A DNA stretch of 64,000 nucleotides from Phycisphaeraceae bacterium (GCA_028277745.1 JANQFR010000025.1:1-64000); one strand, 5' to 3'. Shown: positions 1 through 8,869, numbered from the stretch's first letter. Numbers and translations: made by a program. Notes: generated by a model not told the origin, from the sequence alone.

Positions 1-478
<478 letters not shown>

Positions 479-767
479 TCACTCCGACCCACGACCGACG
501 CAGCCACGGCTTGACCCGGATCGCTTCTTGTCGATCCCGCGTCAACCGTCGCGTCGCTCGCGGGTCCCGATCAAGCTTCTCAGAACTTTGATTTGCCTCC
601 GTAACACGTTTTTTATCCGCCGGATTCTCCATCCCCCGGGCGTCCCCCAACCCGCCGCCCGGTCGAATCCGGCCGATCTCCCCGCCGCCTCGGGGAGCCG
701 TCGCAACACCGCCGTCCACTTGCACAAAGCCTGTGGACAGCATCCCTTAACGGGGATCGCTGCCCAT

Positions 768-874
768 TCCGGTGACCATAGTGCAGGGGTCACACCCGTT
801 CCCATCCCGAACACGGCCGTTAAGCCCTGCATGCCGATGATACTGCCTCTGCGGGAAAGTAGGTCATCGCCGGA
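768..874 (+). rRNA. rrf: 5S ribosomal RNA
   Basis: The segment carries the invariant 5S core (CCCATCCCGAACACGGCCGTTAAG) split across 806-834 and the typical 3' portion with GCGGGAAAGTAGGTCATCGCC; the ends pair to form helix I (TTCCGGTGACC with GGTCATCGCCGGA). The length, about 107 bases, fits bacterial 5S. It lies 290 bases after 23S and just before a strong intrinsic terminator, so it closes this rrn operon. A small hairpin (ATCCC...GGGAT at 742-757) precedes it and may be a processing signal; that part is inference. Confidence 0.95.
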
Positions 875-880
875 TTGATG

Positions 881-916
881 GAGCCTCTCGAGGGAGACCT
901 CGGGAGGCTCTTTTTG
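881..916 (+). terminator. rho-independent terminator of the rrn operon
   Basis: A GC-rich inverted repeat (GAGCCTCTCGAGG paired with CCTCGGGAGGCTC) is followed directly by TTTTTG. It sits seven bases after 5S rRNA. Confidence 0.9.
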
Positions 917-1069
917 CGTTATAATGCGTAACGCCTGATCCGCATTGTTGCGGATCGCCCCATTCACCTGGCCCGGCCCAGCCGCGCCTGCCCCTGGTCA
1001 GTGACGCGACGTAGCCCCGATCTTGACTCGGCTCCGCAGCATCACTCGTTCCTCTCACGGAGCCTTGTC

Positions 1070-1384
1070 ATGAAAATTTACGTCGGCAACATGTCCTTCA
1101 ACACCACGCAGGACTCACTCGAAGCCCTCTTCTCCAACTACGGCCAGGTCGACGAAGTCGCCGTCATCACCGACCGCGAAACCGGTCGGCCCCGCGGCTT
1201 CGCGTTCGTCACCATGGCCAACGATGAAGAAGCCAAGTCAGCCATCGAGGCCCTCAACGGCCAGGAGTTCGAAGGCCGCACGCTCAACATCAACGAAGCC
1301 CGCCCCCGCGAACAGCGTGGCGGAGGCGGAGGCGGTTACGGCAACCGCGGCGGGGGCGGCGGCGGCCGCCGCGACCGCTGGTGA
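1070..1384 (+). CDS. glycine-rich RRM RNA-binding protein
   Basis: A 104-residue protein with one RNA recognition motif and a short Gly/Arg tail. RNP2 (KIYVGNMS) is at residues 2-9 and RNP1 (RGFAFVTM) at about 42-49, with the usual aromatic positions present. The tail is [10 protein letters not shown]-like and ends in arginines. This is the architecture of the cyanobacterial and planctomycete Rbp family, which bind single-stranded RNA and are often induced by cold. The ATG at 1070 was chosen because GGAG lies seven bases upstream; the longer frame from 1001 has no ribosome site. It follows the rrn terminator and has its own near-perfect terminator, so it is a monocistronic unit. The regulatory role is inferred from the family. 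Confidence 0.92.
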   Translation: MKIYVGNMSFNTTQDSLEALFSNYGQVDEVAVITDRETGRPRGFAFVTMANDEEAKSAIEALNGQEFEGRTLNINEARPREQRGGGGGGYGNRGGGGGGRRDRW

Positions 1385-1420
1385 GCCTGCCGGCCAGGCC
1401 GTGACTTCACGAGAACCCCA

Positions 1421-1453
1421 GCACCCCGTCGACATCGGTCGACGGGGTGCTTT
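1421..1453 (+). terminator. intrinsic terminator after the RRM gene
   Basis: A perfect 13-base inverted repeat (GCACCCCGTCGAC / GTCGACGGGGTGC) with a four-base loop is followed by TTT. It lies 36 bases after the RRM stop codon. Confidence 0.9.
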
Positions 1454-1540
1454 GCTATCCGTCCTGACGCCGACCGTTGCAGTTGACCTTCAAACAGATC
1501 AACTTCACGCACGATCTTGATAGCTGATTAAGCCAACTGG

Positions 1541-1564
1541 AGCCCCGCATACGCATGCGGGGCT
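1541..1564. repeat. palindrome family B, copy 1 (AGCCCCGCATnCGCATGCGGGGCT)
   Basis: Ten-base arms AGCCCCGCAT / ATGCGGGGCT surround ACGC. Nearly identical palindromes occur at 13102-13125 and 51824-51853. This copy is between the convergent ends of the RRM gene and the LysR gene, 51 bases past the LysR stop, so it may end LysR transcription. The sequence identity between copies suggests a shared origin. Confidence 0.8.
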
Positions 1565-1615
1565 TCGGTCGCATGACACTCTCGAATTCAAACGGAGAAC
1601 GCAGGCGTTGTGGAG

Positions 1616-2518
1616 TTACGACGCCGCCACGGGGTCGAGGTCGTACACGTCGCGGCAGACGCTCAGGAAGGCCTGGATCGGCCCCTCGTCGAGACGGCGT
1701 CTCATAACGCAGAGATGCAGCGGCATCCGATAGACGAAGCCGGGCCAGAGCACGACCTCGCCCGCCTGGAGGGCGGGCTCAGCGTTGTAGCGGTCGACCA
1801 TGGAGAGCGCCAGGCCTTTGCGCACGAAGTCCAGCGCGGCGCCGTCGGCATCGATGCGGAACTGCTTCTGCAACTCCAGGCTGTGTTCGTTGCAGAGGCT
1901 TTCGAGCAGGCGGTGATATGAGCAGTCGGGCGAAGTGAAAACCCAGGGGTGGCGTTGCAGGACCCGCCAGTCGTCGCCGGGCAGGTCCGGGCCCCACGCG
2001 GCGGGGGCGACGATGTGGATCTCGTTGGCGCCGATCGGCAAGAACTGGACGCTCGGGTCGCTGAAGTCGCCTTCAACGAAGCCGATATCCAGGTCGTAAT
2101 TCTTGATGCCTTTGTAGATGACGCCGCTGGGGCCGTGCTCCAGATGCATCAGCAGTTCGGGGAAGTCTTCCATCAACGCGCGGCCGAGGTCGTCGAGGCG
2201 CAGCTGCTGGACCGGGTTGTTGACGCCGACCCGCAATACGCCCGCGACACCGTCGCGCAGTTGGCGGGCGAGGTCTTCAAGGCCCCGGGTGTGCTGGAGC
2301 AGGCTGCGGGTCCGGGCAAGCAGCCTCTCTCCCGCATCGGTGAGGCGCATGCCCGCGGGGGTGCGGGTGAACAGCTCGACGCCGAACTCCTGCTCCAGCG
2401 CCTTGATCTGGGCGCTGACCGCCGGCTGACTGCTGAACAACCGTGCGGCGGCGCGGGTGACATTACCTTCCTCCGCCACAGTGGCGAACGCTTTGAGTTG
2501 ATAAAGCTCCATGCTCAC
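1616..2518 (-). CDS. LysR-family transcriptional regulator
   Basis: A 300-residue protein of the standard LTTR length. Residues 3-62 form the winged helix-turn-helix (MELYQLKAFATVAEEGNVTR, then AAxxLxxSQPAVSxQIKxLE, a textbook LysR signature). The rest matches a periplasmic-binding-like effector domain with a DIGFVEGD strand near residue 150. LTTRs bind DNA as tetramers and respond to a small co-inducer; neither the ligand nor the target can be read from the sequence. The neighbouring upstream ORF overlaps by four bases (ATGA), so both are probably co-transcribed. No metabolic gene is divergently oriented next to it, so the usual guess of an adjacent target does not apply. Confidence 0.93.
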   Translation of the reverse strand: MSMELYQLKAFATVAEEGNVTRAAARLFSSQPAVSAQIKALEQEFGVELFTRTPAGMRLTDAGERLLARTRSLLQHTRGLEDLARQLRDGVAGVLRVGVNNPVQQLRLDDLGRALMEDFPELLMHLEHGPSGVIYKGIKNYDLDIGFVEGDFSDPSVQFLPIGANEIHIVAPAAWGPDLPGDDWRVLQRHPWVFTSPDCSYHRLLESLCNEHSLELQKQFRIDADGAALDFVRKGLALSMVDRYNAEPALQAGEVVLWPGFVYRMPLHLCVMRRRLDEGPIQAFLSVCRDVYDLDPVAAS

Positions 2519-2733
2519 GCATCCCGGGCAAGGGGCAGGATCAGCAGCTTGCCGTTCACCACCATTCTACGCTCACCGGTGGCGGGCGGGGGCAGTTTCG
2601 ACGGGTCATGGAGAGGAATCACCCGGACCGACAGGCCCCGGCCGAGGGCCCGCCGCAGCGTGCGAACGGCTGTTTTAATCCAGCGGGTGATCGGGGCGGA
2701 AGCGTGAGGTTTGATCGATAGGTTGGCATCCAT
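2515..2733 (-). CDS. small hypothetical protein upstream of the LysR gene
   Basis: A 72-residue basic protein, rich in Arg, Lys and Pro, with no recognised motif. Its TGA overlaps the ATG of the LysR gene (ATGA), a classic translational-coupling arrangement, which is the main reason to consider it real. It has no membrane segment or signal peptide; the C-terminal half (GERRMVVNGKLLILPLARDA) looks like a small beta-hairpin. It could instead be a leader peptide or a spurious frame in GC-rich DNA. Confidence 0.45.
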   Translation of the reverse strand: MDANLSIKPHASAPITRWIKTAVRTLRRALGRGLSVRVIPLHDPSKLPPPATGERRMVVNGKLLILPLARDA

Positions 2734-2843
2734 GACGCCAACTTAAGGACCGGGGCGGGCGGGGCCCAACAAATAGCGCGGATACCGTGATCGCATTTCC
2801 GGATGGCGTTGCCCCGCCGCCCCGGGCGCGGCGTGAAGGCGGC

Positions 2844-4304
2844 TCAGCCCGGCGGCCGACGCGGCCCGGCCAGCCAGGCGAGCAGGTCGGGGATCGTGCT
2901 GCCGTGGGGGCGGGGATGATCGAACAGCGGCTGGGTGTAGTGGGTGTAGACCGCCATGACCCGACCGCGGCCGATCCGGCCGGCGGCGACGGCGATCGGC
3001 GGACGCGGCGGCCGGTCGGGCGGGGGGTCGTCGTGGGGATAGTTCGGCCGGCGCGGCTCATCGAACCGCACGAGCACCTGCGCATCGGGTACGGGGTCGA
3101 CCAGGAGCGAGCAGCCGTCGACCCGCAGCCGGTCGCCGACGCGGAGCCCCGGCAAGGCGGGGTGGCGCCGCTCGACGGTCGCCGGCAAACGCACGTGGTG
3201 GTGCCCGTGCGTGGGCCAGGTGCAGAACCGCTCGGGCTTGCCGTCGGACAGCAACAGCGCCTGAACCGTCGGATTGCGGGCGCTGATCGGGCCCTTCTCT
3301 CCCTGGCTGAACAGGCCGACGCCCGAGCGGACCGCATCATGGATCGCCCGCGCGACCCGGGGCAGCATCACGAACTGCCAGCCGAGCCAGATGACGTCGA
3401 GGGTTTGCAACGCGTCATGGTCGCTCGCGTCCATGACGCCCGCGGTGAGGTCGAAGTCGCGGATCGTCCGTTCGATCGGTCCGTGACGATCGGTCCGCGG
3501 CTCGACCAGTCCAATGAACTCAAAGCGCGGGTCGAGCGCCAGGTCAAGCCCGATCAACTGGCAGGAGATCGGTTGGAACCAGCCGAAGTGGTCATAGGTG
3601 CTGGACCCGTAGCTCACCATGACGCCGACGCGGATGGGGCGGGACCAGCCGTCGGGCCCGCGCCGCGGCGACGGCGCAGGTCGGCAGGGTGGGGCCCAGT
3701 CCGAACGCAGCCCCAAGGCCAGGGGCCCGTCGTCGGTCAGCATGGCGTCCACCGAGGCGTCATCGATCCGATCGAATCCCATGCCGCGATAGACCTCGGT
3801 CAAGTCGACAATCGCCTGGGCGAGTTGGCGGTGCATGCCAGCCACGGAGGCCTCCCGCGCATCGGCCAGTTCGCGGAGCTTACGCCCTTCCATGAAGCGT
3901 TCGCGCACCAGCCGGCGCGTCGGCTCATCCAGTTCCGCCAGCGCGTCGTCGAGTTGCCGCAAGGCCGACTCCCACGTCAGCACCCCTTCGTAGGACGGCG
4001 CAGGGCGCTCGGCCAGCCGCCGGACCTTGCGCTGGTGGGCCTGCCTCTGGCGCAGCCGGTCCAGGCACGTCGTCCGCGCCGCCGCAGCGAGCCACGCGGC
4101 GACGTTGCCGTGGACCTGTTCCGCCCGCCGCGCCAGCTTCACCAGCGTCTCCTGCACCGCGTCCTCCACCTCGTCCGACGCTCCAAGGTGACGACGACAC
4201 ACCGACAGGATCAGCGGCCGCGCGGCGTGGGCCAGCGCCTCGAACGAGGCGTGATCCCCGTCCGTGCGGAAACGCTCCAATAACTCGTCCAGCGTCTCAT
4301 CCAT
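2844..4304 (-). CDS. ECF sigma factor fused to a GATase/ThuA-like C-terminal domain
   Basis: A 486-residue protein, more than twice the length of an ordinary ECF sigma factor. Residues ~8-85 are sigma region 2 (DEVEDAVQETLVKLARRAEQ, then AAWLAAAARTTCLDRLRQRQ). Residues ~115-170 are region 4 (LDEPTRRLVRERFMEGRKLR, then ELADAREASVAGMHRQL). A Pro/Arg-rich linker leads to a ~270-residue alpha/beta domain from about 220, beginning IRVGVMVSYGSSTYDHFGWF, with a DVIWLGWQF strand, a GVGLFSQGEKG turn, and a late GRVMAVYTHYTQPLFDHP. These features resemble class-I-glutamine-amidotransferase-like or ThuA folds, but I see no clear nucleophilic Cys in a G-x-C-x-G elbow, so it may be a sensor rather than an enzyme. 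No anti-sigma gene is adjacent. The C-terminal assignment is tentative; the sigma part is secure. Confidence 0.8.
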   Translation of the reverse strand: MDETLDELLERFRTDGDHASFEALAHAARPLILSVCRRHLGASDEVEDAVQETLVKLARRAEQVHGNVAAWLAAAARTTCLDRLRQRQAHQRKVRRLAERPAPSYEGVLTWESALRQLDDALAELDEPTRRLVRERFMEGRKLRELADAREASVAGMHRQLAQAIVDLTEVYRGMGFDRIDDASVDAMLTDDGPLALGLRSDWAPPCRPAPSPRRGPDGWSRPIRVGVMVSYGSSTYDHFGWFQPISCQLIGLDLALDPRFEFIGLVEPRTDRHGPIERTIRDFDLTAGVMDASDHDALQTLDVIWLGWQFVMLPRVARAIHDAVRSGVGLFSQGEKGPISARNPTVQALLLSDGKPERFCTWPTHGHHHVRLPATVERRHPALPGLRVGDRLRVDGCSLLVDPVPDAQVLVRFDEPRRPNYPHDDPPPDRPPRPPIAVAAGRIGRGRVMAVYTHYTQPLFDHPRPHGSTIPDLLAWLAGPRRPPG

Positions 4305-4445
4305 GGGCGACCCGTTGCCTAGCTTCTATAAGAAACGACGCAACGACAACCGTGATTTTTCATTTCCGTCTGAAAGAAACCGTGACAGGCCGCGTCTATC
4401 TGAGTGTGCAAAGGGCCTACTGACCGGGAAACCAGGAGTTTTGCC

Positions 4446-4844
4446 ATGTCGACCTTGACTCACCCACATACCAACAACCCCCTGACAGACCTGCCCTCTT
4501 CCGCTTCTTCCGGGAAGCGGACGACTCTGCCGCGGATCGCGATCCTGCGGGCGTTGCTGCTCGTTCTGGGGACGGGGCTGAGCCTCCTCGCGTGGGCGTG
4601 GCCCGTGATGATCCACGCGATGCAGGATCTGGGTCTGTATCAGGGCAAATCTCACTATGCCGGCGCATGGTTCAGCGGCTTCCACTTTGTCGGTTGGGTC
4701 GGCCTTCTGGTCGGCGGGGGGACAGCGCTGCTTGCCGCCTGGCTGCTCGATCCGCGCGGCCGGGGGAATGGGTGGGCGGCGGCATGGATCGTCATCGACC
4801 TAGTCGCCGGCGGGACCGCCGTACTCGCGGTGGTGATGTTGTGA
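4446..4844 (+). CDS. small integral membrane protein, unknown function
   Basis: A 132-residue protein with a polar N-terminus and three predicted membrane segments: residues ~30-53 (ALLLVLGTGLSLLAWAWPVM), ~74-96 (GFHFVGWVGLLVGGGTALLA) and ~108-130 (AAWIVIDLVAGGTAVLAVVM). The ATG at 4446 has AGGAG seven bases upstream; the frame open from 4404 has no ribosome site. It is divergent from the sigma-factor fusion, sharing a 141-base intergenic region, and is followed at once by the RAYT palindromes. I do not recognise the family. Confidence 0.72.
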   Translation: MSTLTHPHTNNPLTDLPSSASSGKRTTLPRIAILRALLLVLGTGLSLLAWAWPVMIHAMQDLGLYQGKSHYAGAWFSGFHFVGWVGLLVGGGTALLAAWLLDPRGRGNGWAAAWIVIDLVAGGTAVLAVVML

Positions 4845-4853
4845 GGTGGGTAT

Positions 4854-4917
4854 GCCGCCGATGGCATCAGCGGCTTTGTACGGCCGCGCTATAAAGCCGC
4901 GGATGTTATCCGCGGCT
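4854..4917. repeat. REP-type palindromes on the left side of the RAYT gene
   Basis: Two palindromic units: an imperfect GCCGCCGATGGCATCAGCGGC at 4854-4874, and AGCCGCGGAT-GTT-ATCCGCGGCT at 4895-4917, which overlaps the RAYT stop codon. Matching units lie on the other side of the gene. This is the usual layout of a REP element pair with its cognate transposase. Confidence 0.82.
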
Positions 4918-5400
4918 CCCGGGATGGCGCTGGATATAGCGCAACGTGTTGCGCCAGTGCGATTCGTCGAAAATGAAAGTAGCCCACTTGCCCTTGGCGA
5001 AAACGGGATCGGTATGTGTCGTCTGCGTATGGACGGCCTTGGTCATCTGCTGAGCGAGCCATTTGCAGGTGCGGTCGAGGTTCATCGGCGCATAGGTGAT
5101 CAACAGGTGCAGGTGCGTGGGTTCCACCGCGAAGGCGACCGCATCCCATGGTGATTCGGCAGCGCAGCGTTCGATCGTTAAAACCAGCGTTTCGCAGACG
5201 GCCTCAGACCAGGGGACCGGCGGATGCCGGAGGTGTTCGGCGGCCATGCGGCGGCGCACCGGGTCGCCCTCGTGGAGCATATGCGGTTGGACGTAACCAA
5301 CCTGTGGGTCCCAGGCCGTGGACCAGTGGCCGCGGTCGTCGCCGGGCAGCCAATGGCCGTACGCGGATTTAACGATATGGGCCCCCAGAGTTCCCGGCAT
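4906..5400 (-). CDS. REP-associated tyrosine transposase (RAYT, Y1 HUH family)
   Basis: A 164-residue protein with the HUH signature in the strand AVEPTHLHLLI (His96, His98) and a candidate catalytic Tyr155 in NTLRYIQRHP, the diagnostic order for Y1 single-strand transposases. RAYTs bind and cut REP hairpins and are thought to spread them; they usually do not move themselves. The ATG at 5400 is preferred because the longer frame to 5481 would translate a REP palindrome. The C-terminus (RHPGSRG) also runs into a palindrome. The N-terminal region (YGHWLPGDDRGHWS) is the typical start of the family. Palindromes of one family flank the gene on both sides, so the whole 4850-5490 block reads as one REP/RAYT unit inserted between a membrane protein gene and leuC. 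Confidence 0.88.
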   Translation of the reverse strand: MPGTLGAHIVKSAYGHWLPGDDRGHWSTAWDPQVGYVQPHMLHEGDPVRRRMAAEHLRHPPVPWSEAVCETLVLTIERCAAESPWDAVAFAVEPTHLHLLITYAPMNLDRTCKWLAQQMTKAVHTQTTHTDPVFAKGKWATFIFDESHWRNTLRYIQRHPGSRG

Positions 5401-5410
5401 GGCGACAGTA

Positions 5411-5489
5411 TAAAGCCGCGGATGACATCCGCGGCCGCCCGACGGAGAAAACCGCCGATGGTATAAAACCGCCGATGGCATCGGCGGCT
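5411..5489. repeat. REP-type palindromes on the right side of the RAYT gene
   Basis: GCCGCGGATGACATCCGCGGC is at 5415-5435 and ACCGCCGATGGCATCGGCGG is at 5468-5487, with an extra half unit (AAACCGCCGATGGTATA) at 5449-5465 giving a short direct repeat. The last palindrome ends 9 bases before the leuC stop codon and could act as the leuC terminator on the minus strand. Confidence 0.82.
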
Positions 5490-5497
5490 TTATACGG

Positions 5498-6913
5498 TCA
5501 GATGACGCCGGCCGACCCGGTCACGATCGGCTCGCTCACGAACTCGCGCGGGTCGGTGATACGGCCGGCCAAGGCGCTGGCGGCCACGGTCAGGGGCGAG
5601 GCGAGGTAGACGCCGGCGCTCTTGTGGCCCATCCGGCCGGGGAAGTTGCGGTTGGTCGTGCTGATGCAGTTGATCGGCTCATTCAGCCGGCCGAACGTGT
5701 CCTTCGGCCCGCCCAGGCACGCGGCGCAGGACGAAGCGCTGAGCATGCAGCCGGCCTTCTCGAAGATGTCCTGGATAGAGTCTTCGCCATCCGCCTTGGG
5801 CTCGCCCTTGACGTTAAGGCGCTGCATGTCGGCGTGCACCTCGGTCGAACCGGGGACAACGAAAGTGGGGATCTTCACCTGCTGGCCCTCGAACAGCGCC
5901 GCGGCGAAGATCATGTCGGTGATCTTCCCGCCGGTGCACGAGCCGATGTAAGCGCGGTCGAGCTGCACGTCGCCGCAGTTGCGGGCCAGGTCCTTGTTGT
6001 CGGGGCTGTGCGGCTTGGCGACCAGCGGCTCGAGGGTGTTGAGGTCCCACTCGTGCTCGACGAGATACTGCGCGCCCTCGTCTTCCACGACGACCTCCCA
6101 GTCGGGCCGGTTGGACCGGGCGCGGACGTAGTTGAGGGTCTTCTCGTCGACGTCGCAGATGCCGTTTTTTCCGCCGGCCTCGATGGCCATGTTGGTGAGG
6201 GTCATCCGGTCTTCGAGGGTGAGGCTGCGGACGCCTTCGCCGGTGAAGTACTTGGCGTTGTAGGTCGCGCCGGCGACGCCGATCTCGCCGATGACCGCGA
6301 GGATCAGGTCCTTGGCGGTGAGGTAAGGCGGGATCTCTCCGTGGAAGACAAACTTCATGGTCGGCGGGACCTTGAGCCAGGTCTTACCGGTGCCCATGAC
6401 AAACGCCGCGTCGGTGTTGCCCACGCCCGAAGCGAACTGCCCGAACGCGCCGGCGGTGCAGGTGTGGCTGTCGGTGCCCAACAGGATCTCACCCGGCCGG
6501 CAGTGCCCCTCCTCGGGCAGGGCCTTGTGGCACACGCCCTTGTACGAGGTCTTGGTGGGGTCGCGGTAGGGGTTGGGGAAGCCGCTGCCCTGCTCGGTGT
6601 CGAGGAAGTCGGGGTCGTAGTAATACTTGATGCCCTGCTCCTTGACGAAGTCGCGCAGGGTCTGGATGTTGCGGTGGCACTTGTCGTCGGCGGTGAAGAT
6701 GTAGTGGTCGGGGATGATGGGGATGCGGGTGTTGTCCCAGACTTTCGCGTCCGCGCCGAACTCCTTTTTGAAGATGCCGATGGTGCCGGGGCCGCAGACG
6801 TCGTGGGTCATGAGGATATCGACGTTGACCCAGACGTTGTCGCCAGGGGTGACATCGGCCTTGCCGGCGTGGCGGGCAATGATCTTCTCGGTCATCGTCA
6901 TCTTGCGGGGCAT
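5498..6913 (-). CDS. leuC: 3-isopropylmalate dehydratase large subunit / aconitase-family hydro-lyase
   Basis: A 471-residue aconitase-superfamily protein of LeuC length. The three [4Fe-4S] ligands are visible: Cys326 in IGSCTGGK and Cys396 and Cys399 in SSCAACLGG. Substrate-side motifs such as LLGTDSHTCTAGAFGQFASG (residues 144-163) are intact. LeuC with LeuD interconverts 2- and 3-isopropylmalate in leucine biosynthesis; close relatives act on homocitrate or methylated malates, and these cannot be separated by eye. The ATG at 6913 has GGAG seven bases upstream, while the longer frame to 7054 lacks one. No leuD or other leu gene is nearby, so the small subunit must be encoded elsewhere. Confidence 0.88.
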   Translation of the reverse strand: MPRKMTMTEKIIARHAGKADVTPGDNVWVNVDILMTHDVCGPGTIGIFKKEFGADAKVWDNTRIPIIPDHYIFTADDKCHRNIQTLRDFVKEQGIKYYYDPDFLDTEQGSGFPNPYRDPTKTSYKGVCHKALPEEGHCRPGEILLGTDSHTCTAGAFGQFASGVGNTDAAFVMGTGKTWLKVPPTMKFVFHGEIPPYLTAKDLILAVIGEIGVAGATYNAKYFTGEGVRSLTLEDRMTLTNMAIEAGGKNGICDVDEKTLNYVRARSNRPDWEVVVEDEGAQYLVEHEWDLNTLEPLVAKPHSPDNKDLARNCGDVQLDRAYIGSCTGGKITDMIFAAALFEGQQVKIPTFVVPGSTEVHADMQRLNVKGEPKADGEDSIQDIFEKAGCMLSASSCAACLGGPKDTFGRLNEPINCISTTNRNFPGRMGHKSAGVYLASPLTVAASALAGRITDPREFVSEPIVTGSAGVI

Positions 6914-7141
6914 CGTGGGGCTCCGGTTCGGGCGGCGGGTTCGAGCCCCGCATTTTAGCGGCCCGACCGGGCCGGGGCCATCCCGGCCCCAAACGCCGCT
7001 CGATCGGCCGATGTTGAGCGGCGGGGCCCGCCCCGCGCTCCGCCCCGACCGCATATTTGGGAAACCCCCGCCCCGGTTTCCACGACACCGACAACCGCGA
7101 GGTTGGTATCTTCAGGCTGCACCGCGTGCGGAGGACCCGAC

Positions 7142-8869
7142 ATGTCGCCGTTGCGAACGTTAAGCCGCTCCCGAACCGACAAGCCCGCCGGCGTCGTCGG
7201 CAAGGTGTTCATGTCCTTTTTCTTCCTTCTCTTTCTCGCCGCGGGCTGCTTTTTCTTTTACCTGATGTACCAGGGCGTCCGGCAGACCTACGCGACATAT
7301 TCCTGGACGGCCGTGCCCGCGACGGTGGTGGAGAGCGACGTGCTCGTCGAGCCGCCGGGGTTCGACGAGACCCGGCCCTACCTCTTTACCGTGACCTACG
7401 AGTACAAGGTCGGCGGCAAGCTCCACCGCTCCACGAACCACCAGGACGGCTACGAAGGCCACCGCGACTACGCCGACGCCGACGCCCTGCGCCGACGCTA
7501 CGCCGCCGGCGCCGCGGCCACCGCCTACGTCAACCCGGCCAACCCCGCCGACGCGGTGCTCGAACGCAAGAGCCCCTGGGGCGCGCTCGCGCTGGGCTTC
7601 CCCCTGATCTTCATATTCATCGGCGCCGGCGGGATCTACGGAACGTGGATGCTCGGCGGCAAAACCAAGGCCCAGGCCGGCAAGGCCCCCGGCGGCAAGA
7701 CCAAGAGATTCGGCCGCCTCGGCCTCACAGGCTTCTTCGCCATCTTCCTCGCCGCCGGCCTGGGGTTCCTCATCCCGTTCTTCATCCTCCCGGCCGTCGG
7801 CATCCTCTCCGCGCGCCAATGGGTCGCCACACCCTTCACCGTCGAGAACAGCGCCGTCCGCACCCACCACGACTCCGACGGCAACACCTACCACATCGAC
7901 ATCCTCTACCGCTACGAGTTCAACGGCCAGACCTACCGCTCCAGCCGGTACCAGTTCAAGGGCGGCTCCTCCTCAGGCCGGTCGGGCAAATCGCGCGTCG
8001 TCAACGCCCACCCCGTGGGGCACACCGGCGTGTGCTACGTCAACCCCAACGACCCGAGTCAGGCCGTCATCGAACGGGGCTGGACGAATGACCTGTGGTT
8101 CGGGCTCATCCCGCTGGTGTTCGTCGTGGTCGGCGGGGGCGGGATCATCGGGACCTTCGTGTACGGCAGCGACAAGAAGCGCCCCGGCCGTGAATGGCTG
8201 CCCAAGTCCAAGGCCGAGCCGGTCCGGATCGATACCGTCAGCCCTGACGACGAGCCGGTAACCCTCAAACCCACGACCGGCCGCATCGGCAAATTCATCG
8301 GCAGCATCGTCTTCGCGGTGTTCTGGAACGGCATCACGTCCGTCTTCGTCAGCATCGCCGTCAGTCGCCACCTCGGCGGCGACCCCGAATGGTTCCTCAC
8401 CTTCTTCATCATCCCGTTCGTGCTCATCGGCCTGGGGCTGATCGGCTACGTGTTCTACAGCTTCCTCGCCCTGTTCAACCCACGGGTCCAACTCACCATC
8501 AACCGCGCAGCCGTCCCCTTGGGCGAACCCCTTCTCCTCGACTGGACCCTCACCGGCGCCGCCGGCCGGCTGCGGTCGTTCAAGATCACCCTCGAAGGCC
8601 GCGAAGAAGCGACCTACCAACGCGGCACCAACACCGTGACCGACAAGCACACCTTCGCCACGCTCACCCTGACCGAACTGACCGACGCCGCCGACATCAT
8701 GGCCGGGCACGGCCGGGCCGAGCTGGTCGTCCCCGCCGACACCATGCACTCCTTCGTCGCCACTAACAACAAGATCGTGTGGACACTCAAAGCCCACGGC
8801 CAGATCGCCCGCTGGCCCGACGTGAAAGACGAGTTTCCGATCGTGATCGCCCCCCAACGCCATGGCTGA
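7142..8869 (+). CDS. membrane protein with two DUF3592-like domains and an arrestin-like C-terminus
   Basis: A 575-residue protein. After a short N-terminus there is a membrane segment (residues ~20-43), an extracytoplasmic beta-rich domain of the DUF3592 kind (VPATVVESDVLVE ... YLFTVTYEYKVGGKLHRSTN ... AYVNPANPADAVLERK) and another membrane segment. The same layout is then repeated (TYHIDILYRYEFNGQTYRSS ... CYVNPNDPSQAVIERG), followed by further membrane helices at ~365-440. The last ~130 residues form a soluble beta-sandwich beginning NPRVQLTINRAAVPLGEPLL that resembles the next gene's product. GGAGGA lies six bases before the ATG at 7142. It overlaps the next gene by eight bases, so the three genes form an operon. 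The function is unknown; an envelope role is inferred. Confidence 0.82.
   Translation: MSPLRTLSRSRTDKPAGVVGKVFMSFFFLLFLAAGCFFFYLMYQGVRQTYATYSWTAVPATVVESDVLVEPPGFDETRPYLFTVTYEYKVGGKLHRSTNHQDGYEGHRDYADADALRRRYAAGAAATAYVNPANPADAVLERKSPWGALALGFPLIFIFIGAGGIYGTWMLGGKTKAQAGKAPGGKTKRFGRLGLTGFFAIFLAAGLGFLIPFFILPAVGILSARQWVATPFTVENSAVRTHHDSDGNTYHIDILYRYEFNGQTYRSSRYQFKGGSSSGRSGKSRVVNAHPVGHTGVCYVNPNDPSQAVIERGWTNDLWFGLIPLVFVVVGGGGIIGTFVYGSDKKRPGREWLPKSKAEPVRIDTVSPDDEPVTLKPTTGRIGKFIGSIVFAVFWNGITSVFVSIAVSRHLGGDPEWFLTFFIIPFVLIGLGLIGYVFYSFLALFNPRVQLTINRAAVPLGEPLLLDWTLTGAAGRLRSFKITLEGREEATYQRGTNTVTDKHTFATLTLTELTDAADIMAGHGRAELVVPADTMHSFVATNNKIVWTLKAHGQIARWPDVKDEFPIVIAPQRHG

Noticed and set aside
6925-6960. tRNA T-arm-like sequence (GGGTTCGAGCCCCGC)
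   Set aside because: The remaining tRNA arms cannot be built; the 5' part would lie over the leuC start codon.
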